64,000 bases of DNA, taken from the NCBI RefSeq assembly GCF_000365425.1, contig NZ_AQOV01000001.1, forward strand, positions 3,410,001 through 3,474,000. The letters are read 5' to 3'. The position numbers were made by a program, and so were the translations under genes. Of this stretch, positions 9,432 through 18,391 are shown piece after piece. Position 1 is the first letter of the stretch, and the number at the start of each line of letters is the position of its first letter. Below the pieces are notes generated by a model, which did not search any database, was not told the DNA's origin, and saw only the letters and a program-made list of their open reading frames with translations. The DNA is from Methylomonas sp. MK1 (lineage in GTDB: Bacteria > Pseudomonadota > Gammaproteobacteria > Methylococcales > Methylomonadaceae).

Positions 9432-10727
9432 CTACAATAACAGCCGGCGAATGTCGCCCAGATAAGATTTCAATGCTTCCATAAAACGTGCGCCTTCGGC
9501 ACCGTCGATGACTCGATGGTCGTAGGTAATATCCAGCGGCAACATCAATTTCGGTTCGAACGCGGAACCGTTCCAGACCGGTTGCATTTTCGAACGGGTG
9601 ACGCCCAAAATCGCCACTTCCGGCGCGTTGACGATAGGCGTGAACGCGGTGCCGCCGATGCCGCCCAAGCTGGAGATGGTCATGCAGCCACCTTGCATGT
9701 CGGCCGGTTTCAATTTGCCGGTTCTGGCCAGTTCGCTTTTCTCGGCCAACTCATTGGACAATTGGAAAATACCTTTCTTATCCACATCGCGGATGACCGG
9801 TACGACGAGACCATTTGGCGTATCGACGGCAATGCCAATGTGGAAGTATTTTTTGAAATACAACTTGTCGCCTTCCGGAGATAGCGAGCTGTTGAAGGCC
9901 GGATATTTCTGCATCGCAGCGACCAAGGCCTTCATGATGAAGATCAGGCCGGTGACTTTGACGGCGTCCTTCGCCAAGCCGGCGTTGACTGACTTGCGGA
10001 AGTCTTCCATCGCATCGATAGCCACCTCATCGTGATAGGTCACCAACGGCAGGTTTAACCAGACGCGGGTCAGATTTTGACCAGTCAGACGCTTGATTTT
10101 GCTGAGCGGTTTTTCTTCGATTTCCCCGAATTGGGTGAAATCGACCGCTGGAATAGCCGGTATGCCTGCGCCGCCGCTGGTCGAACCGCCGGAGGCCATG
10201 ACTTGCTTGACGAAGTTTTTCACATCGTCTTGCAGGATCCGACCCTTACGGCCGCTGCCGGTTTGGATCTTGCTCAGGTCCACACCCAATTCGCGGGCAA
10301 AGAGTCTGACGCTAGGCGTGGCGTGCGCTTTAAAACCTTCGTTACTTGTTGCGACTGGTGCAGCAGGTGCTGGGGCAGGCTTGGTCGGTTCTGCTTTTGG
10401 TGCTTCCGCAACCGGAGCAGGGGTTGGTTCGACTGGGGCTGGCGTGGCTGCCGGCGCCGGTTCGGAAGGAGCCGCAGCGACTGCTTCGCCGGCTTCAAGG
10501 GTGGCGATCAGCGTACCCTCGGAGACTTTATCACCCGGTTTAATGTGTACGGTTTTAATGGTGCCGGCCGCGCTGGAAGGTAAATCCATAGTGGCTTTAT
10601 CGGTTTCCATCACCGCCAAAGTTTGTTCAACAGCGACCACATCGCCGGGTTTGATCAGTACTTCGACGATGTCGATTTCAGGGACGTTACCGACGTCGGG
10701 GACCTTTATTTCAATTACAGAACTCAT
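9432..10727 (-). CDS. aceF: dihydrolipoyllysine acetyltransferase, E2 of pyruvate dehydrogenase
   Basis: E2 forms the core of the complex and transfers acetyl from lipoamide to CoA. In order: one lipoyl domain (residues 1-80, modified Lys in METDKATM), a long Pro/Ala linker (about 85-135), a peripheral-subunit-binding domain (HATPSVRLFARELG to RILQDDV), and the catalytic domain ending with DHRVIDGAEGARFM, whose His and Asp are catalytic. A single lipoyl domain is fewer than the three of E. coli AceF (630 residues), explaining the shorter 431-residue length. It is flanked by aceE and lpdA with gaps of 13 and ten bases, so the three are co-transcribed. Confidence 0.97.
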   Translation of the reverse strand: MSSVIEIKVPDVGNVPEIDIVEVLIKPGDVVAVEQTLAVMETDKATMDLPSSAAGTIKTVHIKPGDKVSEGTLIATLEAGEAVAAAPSEPAPAATPAPVEPTPAPVAEAPKAEPTKPAPAPAAPVATSNEGFKAHATPSVRLFARELGVDLSKIQTGSGRKGRILQDDVKNFVKQVMASGGSTSGGAGIPAIPAVDFTQFGEIEEKPLSKIKRLTGQNLTRVWLNLPLVTYHDEVAIDAMEDFRKSVNAGLAKDAVKVTGLIFIMKALVAAMQKYPAFNSSLSPEGDKLYFKKYFHIGIAVDTPNGLVVPVIRDVDKKGIFQLSNELAEKSELARTGKLKPADMQGGCMTISSLGGIGGTAFTPIVNAPEVAILGVTRSKMQPVWNGSAFEPKLMLPLDITYDHRVIDGAEGARFMEALKSYLGDIRRLLL

Positions 10728-10740
10728 ATGTCGCTTTCCG

Positions 10741-13413
10741 TTAAATCAACCAAGGAGCGGTTGCGTCAGGGTTGATGTTGTATTTCGCGATTGCCACTTC
10801 GACCTTGGCGGCATCGAATTCGCCGGCTTGCGCCAGACTATGCAATGCGGCGATGGTGACGTGGTGCCGGTCCACTTCAAAGAAACTCCGCAGTTTGGCG
10901 CGAGTGTCGGAGCGGCCAAAACCGTCGGTCCCCAGTACGGTGTAAGACGCTTTTACCCAAGGCCGGATTTGTTCGGCAAATGCGCGCATGTAATCGGTGG
11001 CTGCAATAATTGGACCTTTGCTATTGTCCAGGCAATGCGCGACATGCGTGGTACGCGGTTTTTCGGTCGGATGTAAGCGGTTCCAGCGTTCGCAGGTTTG
11101 GCCGTCGCGAGCCAATTCGGTAAAGCTGGGGCAGCTCCAGATATCGGCGTCCACGCCCCAGTCGTCGTGCAGCAATTTGGCGGCTTCGATCACTTCGATA
11201 AAAATGGTACCGGAACCCAATAACTGCACGCGCGGTTTTTTGCTGTTCGGGCCTTTTTTGAACAAATACATCCCTTTCAAGATGTCGGCTTCCGCACCTT
11301 CCGGCATGGCCGGCTGGTCGTAGTTTTCGTTCATCAAGGTGATGTAGTAAAAAATGTCCTCCTGTTCGACATACATCCGGCGCAAACCGTCCTGAATGAT
11401 CACCGCTAACTCGCAAGCGAAGGTGGGGTCGTAGGAATAGCAGTTGGGTACGGTAGCTGACATCAAGTGGCTATGGCCGTCTTCATGCTGCAAGCCTTCG
11501 CCATTCAGGGTGGTTCTGCCGGCGGTGCCGCCCAGCAGGAAGCCGCGCGTGCGTTGATCGGCTGCAGCCCAGATCAGGTCGCCGACGCGTTGGAAACCGA
11601 ACATCGAGTAATAGATAAAGAACGGAATCATCGGCACGCCATGTGTCGAATAGGCAGTACCTGCCGCGATCCAGTCGCACAAACCGCCCGCTTCGTTGAT
11701 GCCTTCCTGCAACACTTGGCCGTGCTTGTCTTCCTTATAAAACATCAATTGCTCAGCGTCTTGCGGGGTATAGAGCTGGCCGACTTGCGACCAGATACCC
11801 AGCTGACGGAACATGCCTTCCATACCAAAGGTGCGCGATTCGTCGGGTACGATAGGCACCACGCGTTTGCCGATTTGCTTGTCCTTGACCAGTATGTTCA
11901 GTATGCGCACAAAGGCCATCGTGGTGGAAATTTCGTGCCCTTCGCCGGTGCCGTCCAGTAGGGTTTTGAACGCCGATAAAGCGGGGATTTCCAGAGGGTA
12001 AGATTTGGCGCGGCGAGCCGGCAGGAAACCGCCGAGATCGACGCGGCGTTGACGCAGATAATTCAGTTCGGCAGAGTCTTCCGCAAAACGCAGGTAAGGC
12101 AGATTGATCAACTCTTCGTCGCTGACCGGCAATTGATAGCGGTCTCGGATGTATTTGATCGATTCCATGCTCATCTTCTTCTGTTGATGGCTGGTGTTTT
12201 GCGCTTGTCCCGAATCGCCCATGCCGTAACCTTTGATGGTTTTGGCCAGAACTACAGTGGGTTGGCCGGTATGGTTGACAGCAGCATTGAATGCTGCGAA
12301 AACTTTGATTGGGTCGTGGCCGCCGCGATTCAATTCCCAGATGTCGCGGTCAGTGTAGTCTTTCACCAATTCTTGCAATTCCGGGGTGTTGAAGAATTTT
12401 TCCCGGACGTAAGCGCCGTCCTTGGATTTGAAGGTTTGATAATCACCATCGACGCATTCCATCATGCGTTTTACGATCAGGCCATCTTTATCGCGGGACA
12501 AGATAGCATCCCAACGACGACCCCAGATAACTTTGATCACGTTCCAGTTCGCGCCGCGGAAGTTGCCTTCCAGTTCCTGAATGATCTTGCCGTTGCCGCG
12601 TACCGGGCCGTCCAGACGTTGCAGGTTGCAATTGACGACGAAAATCAGGTTGTCCAGTTTTTCGCGGCCGGCCATGCCAATCGCGCCTAGGGTTTCCGGT
12701 TCGTCAGTTTCGCCGTCGCCCAAGAAGGCCCATACTTTACGACCGTCGGTATTGGCAAAGCCGCGATTTTGCATGTAACGCATGAAGCGGGCTTGGTAAA
12801 TGGCCATGATAGGGCCTAAGCCCATCGATACGGTGGGGAATTGCCAGAAGTCGGGCATCAACCACGGGTGCGGATAAGAGGATAAGCCGTTGCCGCCGAC
12901 TTCCTGCCTAAAGCTGTCCATTTGTTCTTCGCTCAAACGGCCGAGCAAGAAGGCATGAGCGTAAGTGCCTGGTGCGGAATGGCCTTGCGAGAAAATCAGG
13001 TCGCCGCCGTGTTTGTCCGAGGGCGCGTTCCAGAAATGATTTTGCCCTACGTCGTACAAGGTAACCGCGGAAGCGAAACTGGCGATATGGCCACCAACGT
13101 TGGTGTATTTATTCGCGCGCAATACCATCATCATTGCGTTCCAGCGCACGTAAGAGCGGATGGTGCGCTCGATGTCGGTATTGCCGGGGAATTTAGGTTG
13201 TCGATCTATCGGGATGGTGTTGATGTATGGTGTGTTGGCTGAGAACGGAATGTCCATGCCGGCTTGTCTGGCGGTACTGAGCAGAGTTTCAATCAAAAAG
13301 GTGGCGCGGTCGCCACCTTCTTTTTCTATCACCGCTTGCAGTGCCTCCATCCATTCTAGGGTTTCAGCAGGATCAATATCGTGTTTGGCGGCAATATCGG
13401 TATTGTTGGTCAT
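10741..13413 (-). CDS. aceE: pyruvate dehydrogenase E1, homodimeric type
   Basis: E1 decarboxylates pyruvate with thiamine diphosphate and reductively acetylates the lipoyl group of AceF. The 890 residues match the homodimeric AceE family (E. coli 887). The thiamine-diphosphate motif runs from GDGETDEPETLGAI to NCNLQRLDG, and the downstream segments HEDGHSHL and GFGRSDTR are characteristic. It is the first gene of the aceE-aceF-lpdA operon. A structured sequence 76-144 bases upstream may form part of its leader. No pdhR regulator is adjacent, unlike enterobacteria. Confidence 0.98.
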   Translation of the reverse strand: MTNNTDIAAKHDIDPAETLEWMEALQAVIEKEGGDRATFLIETLLSTARQAGMDIPFSANTPYINTIPIDRQPKFPGNTDIERTIRSYVRWNAMMMVLRANKYTNVGGHIASFASAVTLYDVGQNHFWNAPSDKHGGDLIFSQGHSAPGTYAHAFLLGRLSEEQMDSFRQEVGGNGLSSYPHPWLMPDFWQFPTVSMGLGPIMAIYQARFMRYMQNRGFANTDGRKVWAFLGDGETDEPETLGAIGMAGREKLDNLIFVVNCNLQRLDGPVRGNGKIIQELEGNFRGANWNVIKVIWGRRWDAILSRDKDGLIVKRMMECVDGDYQTFKSKDGAYVREKFFNTPELQELVKDYTDRDIWELNRGGHDPIKVFAAFNAAVNHTGQPTVVLAKTIKGYGMGDSGQAQNTSHQQKKMSMESIKYIRDRYQLPVSDEELINLPYLRFAEDSAELNYLRQRRVDLGGFLPARRAKSYPLEIPALSAFKTLLDGTGEGHEISTTMAFVRILNILVKDKQIGKRVVPIVPDESRTFGMEGMFRQLGIWSQVGQLYTPQDAEQLMFYKEDKHGQVLQEGINEAGGLCDWIAAGTAYSTHGVPMIPFFIYYSMFGFQRVGDLIWAAADQRTRGFLLGGTAGRTTLNGEGLQHEDGHSHLMSATVPNCYSYDPTFACELAVIIQDGLRRMYVEQEDIFYYITLMNENYDQPAMPEGAEADILKGMYLFKKGPNSKKPRVQLLGSGTIFIEVIEAAKLLHDDWGVDADIWSCPSFTELARDGQTCERWNRLHPTEKPRTTHVAHCLDNSKGPIIAATDYMRAFAEQIRPWVKASYTVLGTDGFGRSDTRAKLRSFFEVDRHHVTIAALHSLAQAGEFDAAKVEVAIAKYNINPDATAPWLI

Positions 13414-13488
13414 TACGGAACCTTGGAAAACGTTGGATTAGCTTAAAAAGGATACCCGAAATGACTGGTTTGAGCATACTTTTTTAGC

Positions 13489-13557
13489 AATCCGCTGCCA
13501 GCAAATCTGGCTAGAATCCAGGTAAAACCTGGATGTGGACAAAAACCGCAGCGGATT
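13489..13557. promoter_or_regulatory. nested inverted repeats upstream of aceE
   Basis: An outer pair AATCCGCTGC (13489-13498) and GCAGCGGATT (13548-13557) encloses an inner hairpin ATCCAGGT-AAA-ACCTGGAT (13516-13534). The structure is symmetric, so it could fold in either transcript. On the minus strand it would lie in or near the aceE leader; on the plus strand a T-run follows it, resembling a terminator, but no plus-strand gene ends nearby. Function unknown. Confidence 0.5.
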
Positions 13558-13697
13558 AGTTTTTCCAAACCGGCAAAAGACTATTGCATGGTTAGAATTG
13601 AATTGGGTTTAATCCGTTTCAGCCCTTAAGTACAGGTGGCTTTGCAAGCCGACATGACGTAAAATTTGTGCCAGTACTCATTTTTAAGGAAATCCCT

Positions 13698-14309
13698 ATG
13701 CGTAATCAACTAGTTAAACCCTTGGTTGCCTTGTTTCTTTCTACGGCAAGCATAGAAGCTAGCGCTGGGCTGGTCAGTTTTACCTCGACTGAGTTCCAGC
13801 AAACCCAGGATGGACAGCTTTTTACCTTCACGATTGATAATGCGCCTTTGGCTGATTTAGTGACCGGCAGCTTCACTATCCATGCGCGTGGAGATTACTC
13901 CATCAACGCATCTACTGCCAATCCTGAGAACATCGCTGTTACATTCGAAAGCGTTATCAGCAATCTGAAATTCGCCCCTATTGCTCCACCAGTTAACTCT
14001 AGTTCTGTCTTTGTCGACGCCAACAATTACAGCACGGTTACAAACGCCGATTTGGTCGAGTGGTCGCGGAGCACGCCGCTACCGGGTGCTTTATTGCAGA
14101 GCTGGACACAGGACAACAAAATCCTTATCACCTTGGCACTATCACCTGATGTGACCGCGGACTTGAATGCTGGACAAGGCAGCAACCCTTTTGTCCAAGC
14201 CACTATCACGTATACGACTTCGGCAGTACCTTTGCCGGCTGCAACATGGCTGTTTTTGTCTGGTCTGATTGGTATGGTAGGGTACGGAAAACAGCGCAAA
14301 GCAGATTAA
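13698..14309 (+). CDS. secreted VPLPA-CTERM (exosortase-sorted) protein
   Basis: The 203-residue protein has an N-terminal signal peptide and a C-terminal sorting signal VPLPAATWLFLSGLIGMVGY followed by the basic tail GKQRKAD. This tripartite tail is the VPLPA variant of PEP-CTERM, processed by exosortase in bacteria that make exopolysaccharide. The central 150 residues are beta-rich and Thr/Asn-rich with no cysteine pattern, and I do not recognise a domain. The ATG at 13698 is preferred over an upstream GTG at 13668 because AAGGA lies eight bases before it and the signal peptide then begins properly. Exosortase is not in the window. Confidence 0.8.
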   Translation: MRNQLVKPLVALFLSTASIEASAGLVSFTSTEFQQTQDGQLFTFTIDNAPLADLVTGSFTIHARGDYSINASTANPENIAVTFESVISNLKFAPIAPPVNSSSVFVDANNYSTVTNADLVEWSRSTPLPGALLQSWTQDNKILITLALSPDVTADLNAGQGSNPFVQATITYTTSAVPLPAATWLFLSGLIGMVGYGKQRKAD

Positions 14310-14322
14310 AGCTTGTTCCCAG

Positions 14323-14358
14323 GCAACAAAAAGCCGGCTTATGCCGGCTTTTTGTTGC
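14323..14358. terminator. bidirectional rho-independent terminator
   Basis: A perfect 16-bp inverted repeat (14323-14338 with 14343-14358) around a four-base loop contains GCCGGC and A/T runs on both arms. It separates the convergent VPLPA-CTERM gene and the LapA-like gene and can terminate both. Confidence 0.9.
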
Positions 14359-14371
14359 GAAATGCACTTGA

Positions 14372-16207
14372 TTAATGAATAACGCTATCGGGGTGTTGCA
14401 AATCAGGCAGCACACTGCTGATGCCAGTATTGAGCAATGCGCCGGTATCGACGGTAAAGCTACCAACGTCGGTGCTATCGCCATCACCATCTGTTGCACT
14501 AAAACCAAACTGTAATTGCAGGTTTTGTGGCGCTACGCTGCTATATTGCAGACCTCCCACCGCGAGTTTGCCAAAATTAACCTGGATTTCCAATCTGTCA
14601 TAACCACCAACCACATCAATCGGGTCCGTAAGCCCACCTCCAGCAGGCGTGCTAAATACAACCGTTCCAGTATCAACTTGGGTTAGCCCCCTATAAGCTG
14701 TCCAGGTAAAAACATCCAAAGCACTACCAACATCGGCTTCATTGAGTTGTACCGAGTTTACTAATTGCGGGGATGTAATATCGAAACCGCCGACAGTACC
14801 AAATCTGTAGGTTATTACTTCCGATGTATCCAAAAATCTATCACCCACACCGACGTCATTGTTTGTTGAGTCGATAAACAGGTTGCTGCCCTCAACAAGT
14901 AGAGAATTCCCTACAGCAACTTTTCCGGCACCGAAAGCCAGCGCGGCACTACCAAAATCTAGCGTGGTGCTCGGCGCAGCAGGCAAATCCAAAACATCGT
15001 GTAATTCCAATTTGTACGCACCATCAACGGCGCCGTTAACTGTCGGCAGCAGCGAAAATACCATGCGGTCAGCACTGAGGTCGGCAAATGTGGTCGTCAG
15101 GGCACCGTTATCGACAAAAGCATAAAGCTCTTGTAACTGGTCGCCGTTGCTATCGACAATCAAATAAGAAATACCGTCTGCTCGAGACGTTAACGCCCCA
15201 TTATTGTTTATCAAATTTACACCACCGGCACTTCCAAAGCCATCAAAACCCAGATCGTAATCAATCAAGCCTGTTAATGTTTGACCTGCGGCATCTTGTA
15301 AATTCCCGTTGCTGTTTTTGACGAAGGGTGCGTCATCAAACACGTTCGCGCTAAACGTCGTATTTGCGACCCTACCGTCCTGATCGGTTAACGTTGCGGA
15401 AAATGTAAAGCCAATAGCCGGCGATTCCGGCGTGCCCGTGTTTATGTGGGTCAAAGCGTTTAGCAAGGTGAAGGTGTAACTGCCATTGTTCACAACTACC
15501 TGATAAGAGCCGTCGTTAGCTGTCAGGGTTTGCGTATTACTATCCCAAGTCGCTCCAGTTGCCGACAAAGCTACTGATAACGGCGTTTGGCCGTTAATGC
15601 TTAGCGTACCGGACTGAGAAAGTAGCTGGCTGGCACTGCTTTCGTCCACAATGACATTAGTAGCGCTGCCGACTATCGGGATAGCGGCAGCGGCCTGGTC
15701 CGGATTCAATATCAAAACTTCCGGCACAATCGGCGTAAACGCCACCTCAGGCCCCGTGGTATCGAAACCGTTAGTGACAGGTGCCACGGGGTTGAGGTAT
15801 TCGACAGTAACCGGCACATGGCCTTCGTTACCTGCTCCCGGTGCGCCTCCGGCACCCGGCGCTCCGCCGGCGGCGGTAGCTTCGGCTATTGCCGTCGGAT
15901 CGGCGCCGGCCAGTAAGGCGGCTTGAATTTCTTCGGCGGAGAGTCCTGCCGGTTGCGGGTTTTGCGCGGTCTGAGTTGCGTCGCCCAGTTCTTGCAATAC
16001 GGCACCCAGTTGCATGCTGTCATTGCCGCCCATGTCAACGAAGGAGCCGTTGGCAAGCTGTATCATCACCGTGCTGCCATCGGCAGTAGTTAAGAGATCG
16101 GTCGGGTAAACGCGGTCGCCCACCTGCAAAATACGTTTACTGCCGTCGGCGGCAATGGCGGTAACGGTGCCGGTTGCGATTTTAACGATGCCGATTTCTT
16201 TGGCCAT
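14372..16207 (-). CDS. short LapA-type protein with retention module and LapG cleavage motif
   Basis: This 611-residue protein begins with a retention module (residues 1-110) like those of LapA, LapF and BapA adhesins, which plug the outer-membrane channel of a type I secretion system. It is followed by TAAG at residues 111-114, the di-alanine site cut by the periplasmic protease LapG; in P. fluorescens LapA the cut falls at residues 108-109. A Gly/Ala/Pro linker follows, then beta-rich Ig-like modules, including one T1SS-143-like repeat ending in FSATDGDGDSTD. No RTX nonapeptides are visible and there is only one clear repeat, whereas classical LapA exceeds 5000 residues. CCGGAG supports the start. 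No secretion genes are adjacent. The gene has a proper terminator, so it does not look broken at the 3' end. Confidence 0.75.
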   Translation of the reverse strand: MAKEIGIVKIATGTVTAIAADGSKRILQVGDRVYPTDLLTTADGSTVMIQLANGSFVDMGGNDSMQLGAVLQELGDATQTAQNPQPAGLSAEEIQAALLAGADPTAIAEATAAGGAPGAGGAPGAGNEGHVPVTVEYLNPVAPVTNGFDTTGPEVAFTPIVPEVLILNPDQAAAAIPIVGSATNVIVDESSASQLLSQSGTLSINGQTPLSVALSATGATWDSNTQTLTANDGSYQVVVNNGSYTFTLLNALTHINTGTPESPAIGFTFSATLTDQDGRVANTTFSANVFDDAPFVKNSNGNLQDAAGQTLTGLIDYDLGFDGFGSAGGVNLINNNGALTSRADGISYLIVDSNGDQLQELYAFVDNGALTTTFADLSADRMVFSLLPTVNGAVDGAYKLELHDVLDLPAAPSTTLDFGSAALAFGAGKVAVGNSLLVEGSNLFIDSTNNDVGVGDRFLDTSEVITYRFGTVGGFDITSPQLVNSVQLNEADVGSALDVFTWTAYRGLTQVDTGTVVFSTPAGGGLTDPIDVVGGYDRLEIQVNFGKLAVGGLQYSSVAPQNLQLQFGFSATDGDGDSTDVGSFTVDTGALLNTGISSVLPDLQHPDSVIH

Positions 16208-16319
16208 GCTTTGCTCCGGAGATTATTCCAAGTAAATAACGTGATTTAGTGGCCGAATAATAAGCTAATTTGAACAAGTTGACATAGTACCTTGGTTCGA
16301 AATTTGCCTAGACGAGTCG

Positions 16320-17924
16320 TTAGGAACTGCACGACAACATGGAACAGCCAGCGCGCTGCTTGGCCCAGTCGGGCCGTTTGGCGGCAAAACTCTGTTTATC
16401 CGTTTGTTCGGAGTAAGGGCGTCGAAGCACTTCGAGCAATTCCCGGACTAAAGAAAAATCGCCTTGTTCCGCCTGGTCAATAGCCAATTGCGCCAGGTAA
16501 TTACGCAATACGTATTTCGGATTGACCGCATTCATTGCTGAACTGCGCTCCAGCGGTAGTCTAGCGTCGCGCTGACTGCGCAGGCGATAAATGGCGAACC
16601 AGCGGGTGGCTTGCTCCATGATGTCGTCGGTCAACGGTTCGTAGCTGGTGCGTTGCAATAGTGCTAAAAATTGCGCCGGCGAATTGGATTCCGCGCTTAC
16701 ATCGACATCGGCCAGCTGCCGATAAAACAAGGTCATATCGGTTTCAGCGGCTTGCATTAGCTGCGTTAGTTCGTTAACCAAGCCATCGTCTTCGCTGGGT
16801 TCGAACGTTGTTAGACCCAATTTGGCGGCCATCATCGCCTGCCAGCCGGCGTCGAAGGTTTCGGTGTAGGCCAATAAGGCTTGCTGCAAACTTTCGGCAC
16901 GCATAATCAAGGGGTACAAAGCGTTGGCGAGTTGTACCAAATTCCAATACGCAATTTTCGCCTGATTACCGAACCGGTAGCGGCGGCCTTGCGCATCAGT
17001 GGTGTTGGGGGTCCAGTCCGGATCGTAATTTTCCAGCCAGCCGTAAGGACCATAATCGATGGTCAAGCCCAGTATCGACATATTGTCGGTGTTCATCACC
17101 CCGTGCACGAAACCGACCCGCTGCCAGTGCACGATCATTTCGGCCGTCTTGCGGCACACTTGTTTAAACCATTCCAGGTAGACGGGAATCGATGGCTCAC
17201 CCAGCTCCGGAAAATCGGTGCGAATGGTGTAATCCACCAGTTTTTTCAGCGAATCGATGTCATCGCGCGCGGTGAATATTTGAAAACTGCCGAATCGGGT
17301 AAACGACTGTGCCACCCTGCACACCACCGCGCCGGGTTCCATTTGCGGATTACCGTCGTAAAACATGTCGCGCACGACTTGCTTACCGGTCAGGATTACA
17401 CTCAAGGCGCGGGTGGTCGGCACACCGAGATGATGCATGGCTTCGCTGCACAAAAACTCGCGTATTGAAGAACGCAGAACCGCCAAGCCGTCGGCGCTGC
17501 GGGAATATGGTGTAACGCCCGCGCCTTTTAGTTGTAAGGTATAACGTTGGTTATGCTGATTAACGACCTCGCCCAAGTTGATAGCCCGGCCATCGCCGAG
17601 CTGACCGGCCCAGTGGCCGAATTGATGGCCGCCATAGCACATCGCATAAGCTTCCATGCCTTTTGCCAATCGGCTGCCGGCAAATACTTGGCAAAAATCT
17701 TCCGATTCGCAAATCTCGGCGGATAAGCCCAAATCTTCCGCGACTTCCCTGGAATAAGTAACTAACCTGGGTTGCTGCGCCGGTGTCGGATTGGCCCTGG
17801 AATAGCAAGCTGCATAAACTTGGCGCCGAAAATTGTCCGGTTCGGGATCACCAGGCAACTCGCGGATAAAACGATTGTCGAAGTTCAGATTATCGAGGGC
17901 TGAATTGTGGTTTTCGGTAGGCAT
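16320..17924 (-). CDS. selO: protein adenylyltransferase SelO (YdiU family)
   Basis: SelO is a pseudokinase-fold enzyme that transfers AMP to Ser, Thr or Tyr of target proteins, linked to oxidative-stress responses. The 534 residues contain AMCYGGHQFGHWAGQLGDGRA, LQLKGAGVTPYSR and GVMNTDNMSILGLTIDYGPY, the last carrying the metal-binding Asn and Asp. The tail GCSMLSCSS has Cys where some homologues use selenocysteine. The length is usual or slightly long. It is transcribed toward the LapA-like gene, 112 bases away, but that gene has its own ribosome binding site and probably its own promoter. Confidence 0.95.
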   Translation of the reverse strand: MPTENHNSALDNLNFDNRFIRELPGDPEPDNFRRQVYAACYSRANPTPAQQPRLVTYSREVAEDLGLSAEICESEDFCQVFAGSRLAKGMEAYAMCYGGHQFGHWAGQLGDGRAINLGEVVNQHNQRYTLQLKGAGVTPYSRSADGLAVLRSSIREFLCSEAMHHLGVPTTRALSVILTGKQVVRDMFYDGNPQMEPGAVVCRVAQSFTRFGSFQIFTARDDIDSLKKLVDYTIRTDFPELGEPSIPVYLEWFKQVCRKTAEMIVHWQRVGFVHGVMNTDNMSILGLTIDYGPYGWLENYDPDWTPNTTDAQGRRYRFGNQAKIAYWNLVQLANALYPLIMRAESLQQALLAYTETFDAGWQAMMAAKLGLTTFEPSEDDGLVNELTQLMQAAETDMTLFYRQLADVDVSAESNSPAQFLALLQRTSYEPLTDDIMEQATRWFAIYRLRSQRDARLPLERSSAMNAVNPKYVLRNYLAQLAIDQAEQGDFSLVRELLEVLRRPYSEQTDKQSFAAKRPDWAKQRAGCSMLSCSS

Positions 17925-18034
17925 GATGACATCTTATCGGTGGCTAAAAAATTTTCGAATCGCGGCTGGAACCGGCTAAGATAAGCCACTAACAGCTAGT
18001 TTATACCAATCAACTTTTCAATTAGGGAATACAA

Positions 18035-18379
18035 ATGAAGAATTTTCTTGCAAAACGCGGACCACGCGCTTTTGGCTTTAGTTCACTTCTATTAGTCGCC
18101 AGCCTTGCGACTACGCAATTGACCGGTTGCTTTACTGTCGGCCAAGAGTTTTCCCCCGTCAGAGTGCCGGAAATCAAGGTCGGCCAAACCCGTAAGCAAG
18201 ATATTACCGAAATGTTCGGCACGCCTTGGCGCACCGGCATGGAAGATGGTAAGCCTACCTGGACTTATGGGATCTACAAATATGCCTTGTTCGGCGGTAA
18301 CGATTCACAGGATTTGTTGATTCGCTTCGACGCGCAAGGTGTAGTGCGGTCTTACACCTTTAGTTCTACCCGCAAATAA
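18035..18379 (+). CDS. BamE/SmpA-like outer-membrane lipoprotein
   Basis: This 114-residue lipoprotein has a signal peptide ending in the lipobox LTGC (Cys about residue 32). The mature part follows the SmpA/OmlA fold pattern: IKVGQTRKQDITEMFGTPWRT then W-x-YG and an amphipathic beta strand pair. It may be a BamE relative, though it is not in the canonical bamE context next to fur. It is followed after 12 bases by an M23 peptidase gene and is probably co-transcribed with it, which suggests a shared envelope role. Confidence 0.75.
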   Translation: MKNFLAKRGPRAFGFSSLLLVASLATTQLTGCFTVGQEFSPVRVPEIKVGQTRKQDITEMFGTPWRTGMEDGKPTWTYGIYKYALFGGNDSQDLLIRFDAQGVVRSYTFSSTRK

Positions 18380-18391
18380 TCGTGGTGGCCG

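Noticed and set aside
10093..11076. 327-codon plus-strand frame opposite aceF and aceE
   Set aside because: It is the antisense reading of two clear enzymes; composition is biased and no ribosome binding site or domain is seen.
14372..16207. Possibility that the LapA-like gene is a frameshifted giant adhesin
   Set aside because: The stop is followed within 15 bases by a bidirectional terminator and a convergent gene, leaving no downstream repeats.
16320..16349. Selenocysteine at the end of SelO
   Set aside because: The codon is TGC (Cys) and the gene ends with an ordinary TAA.
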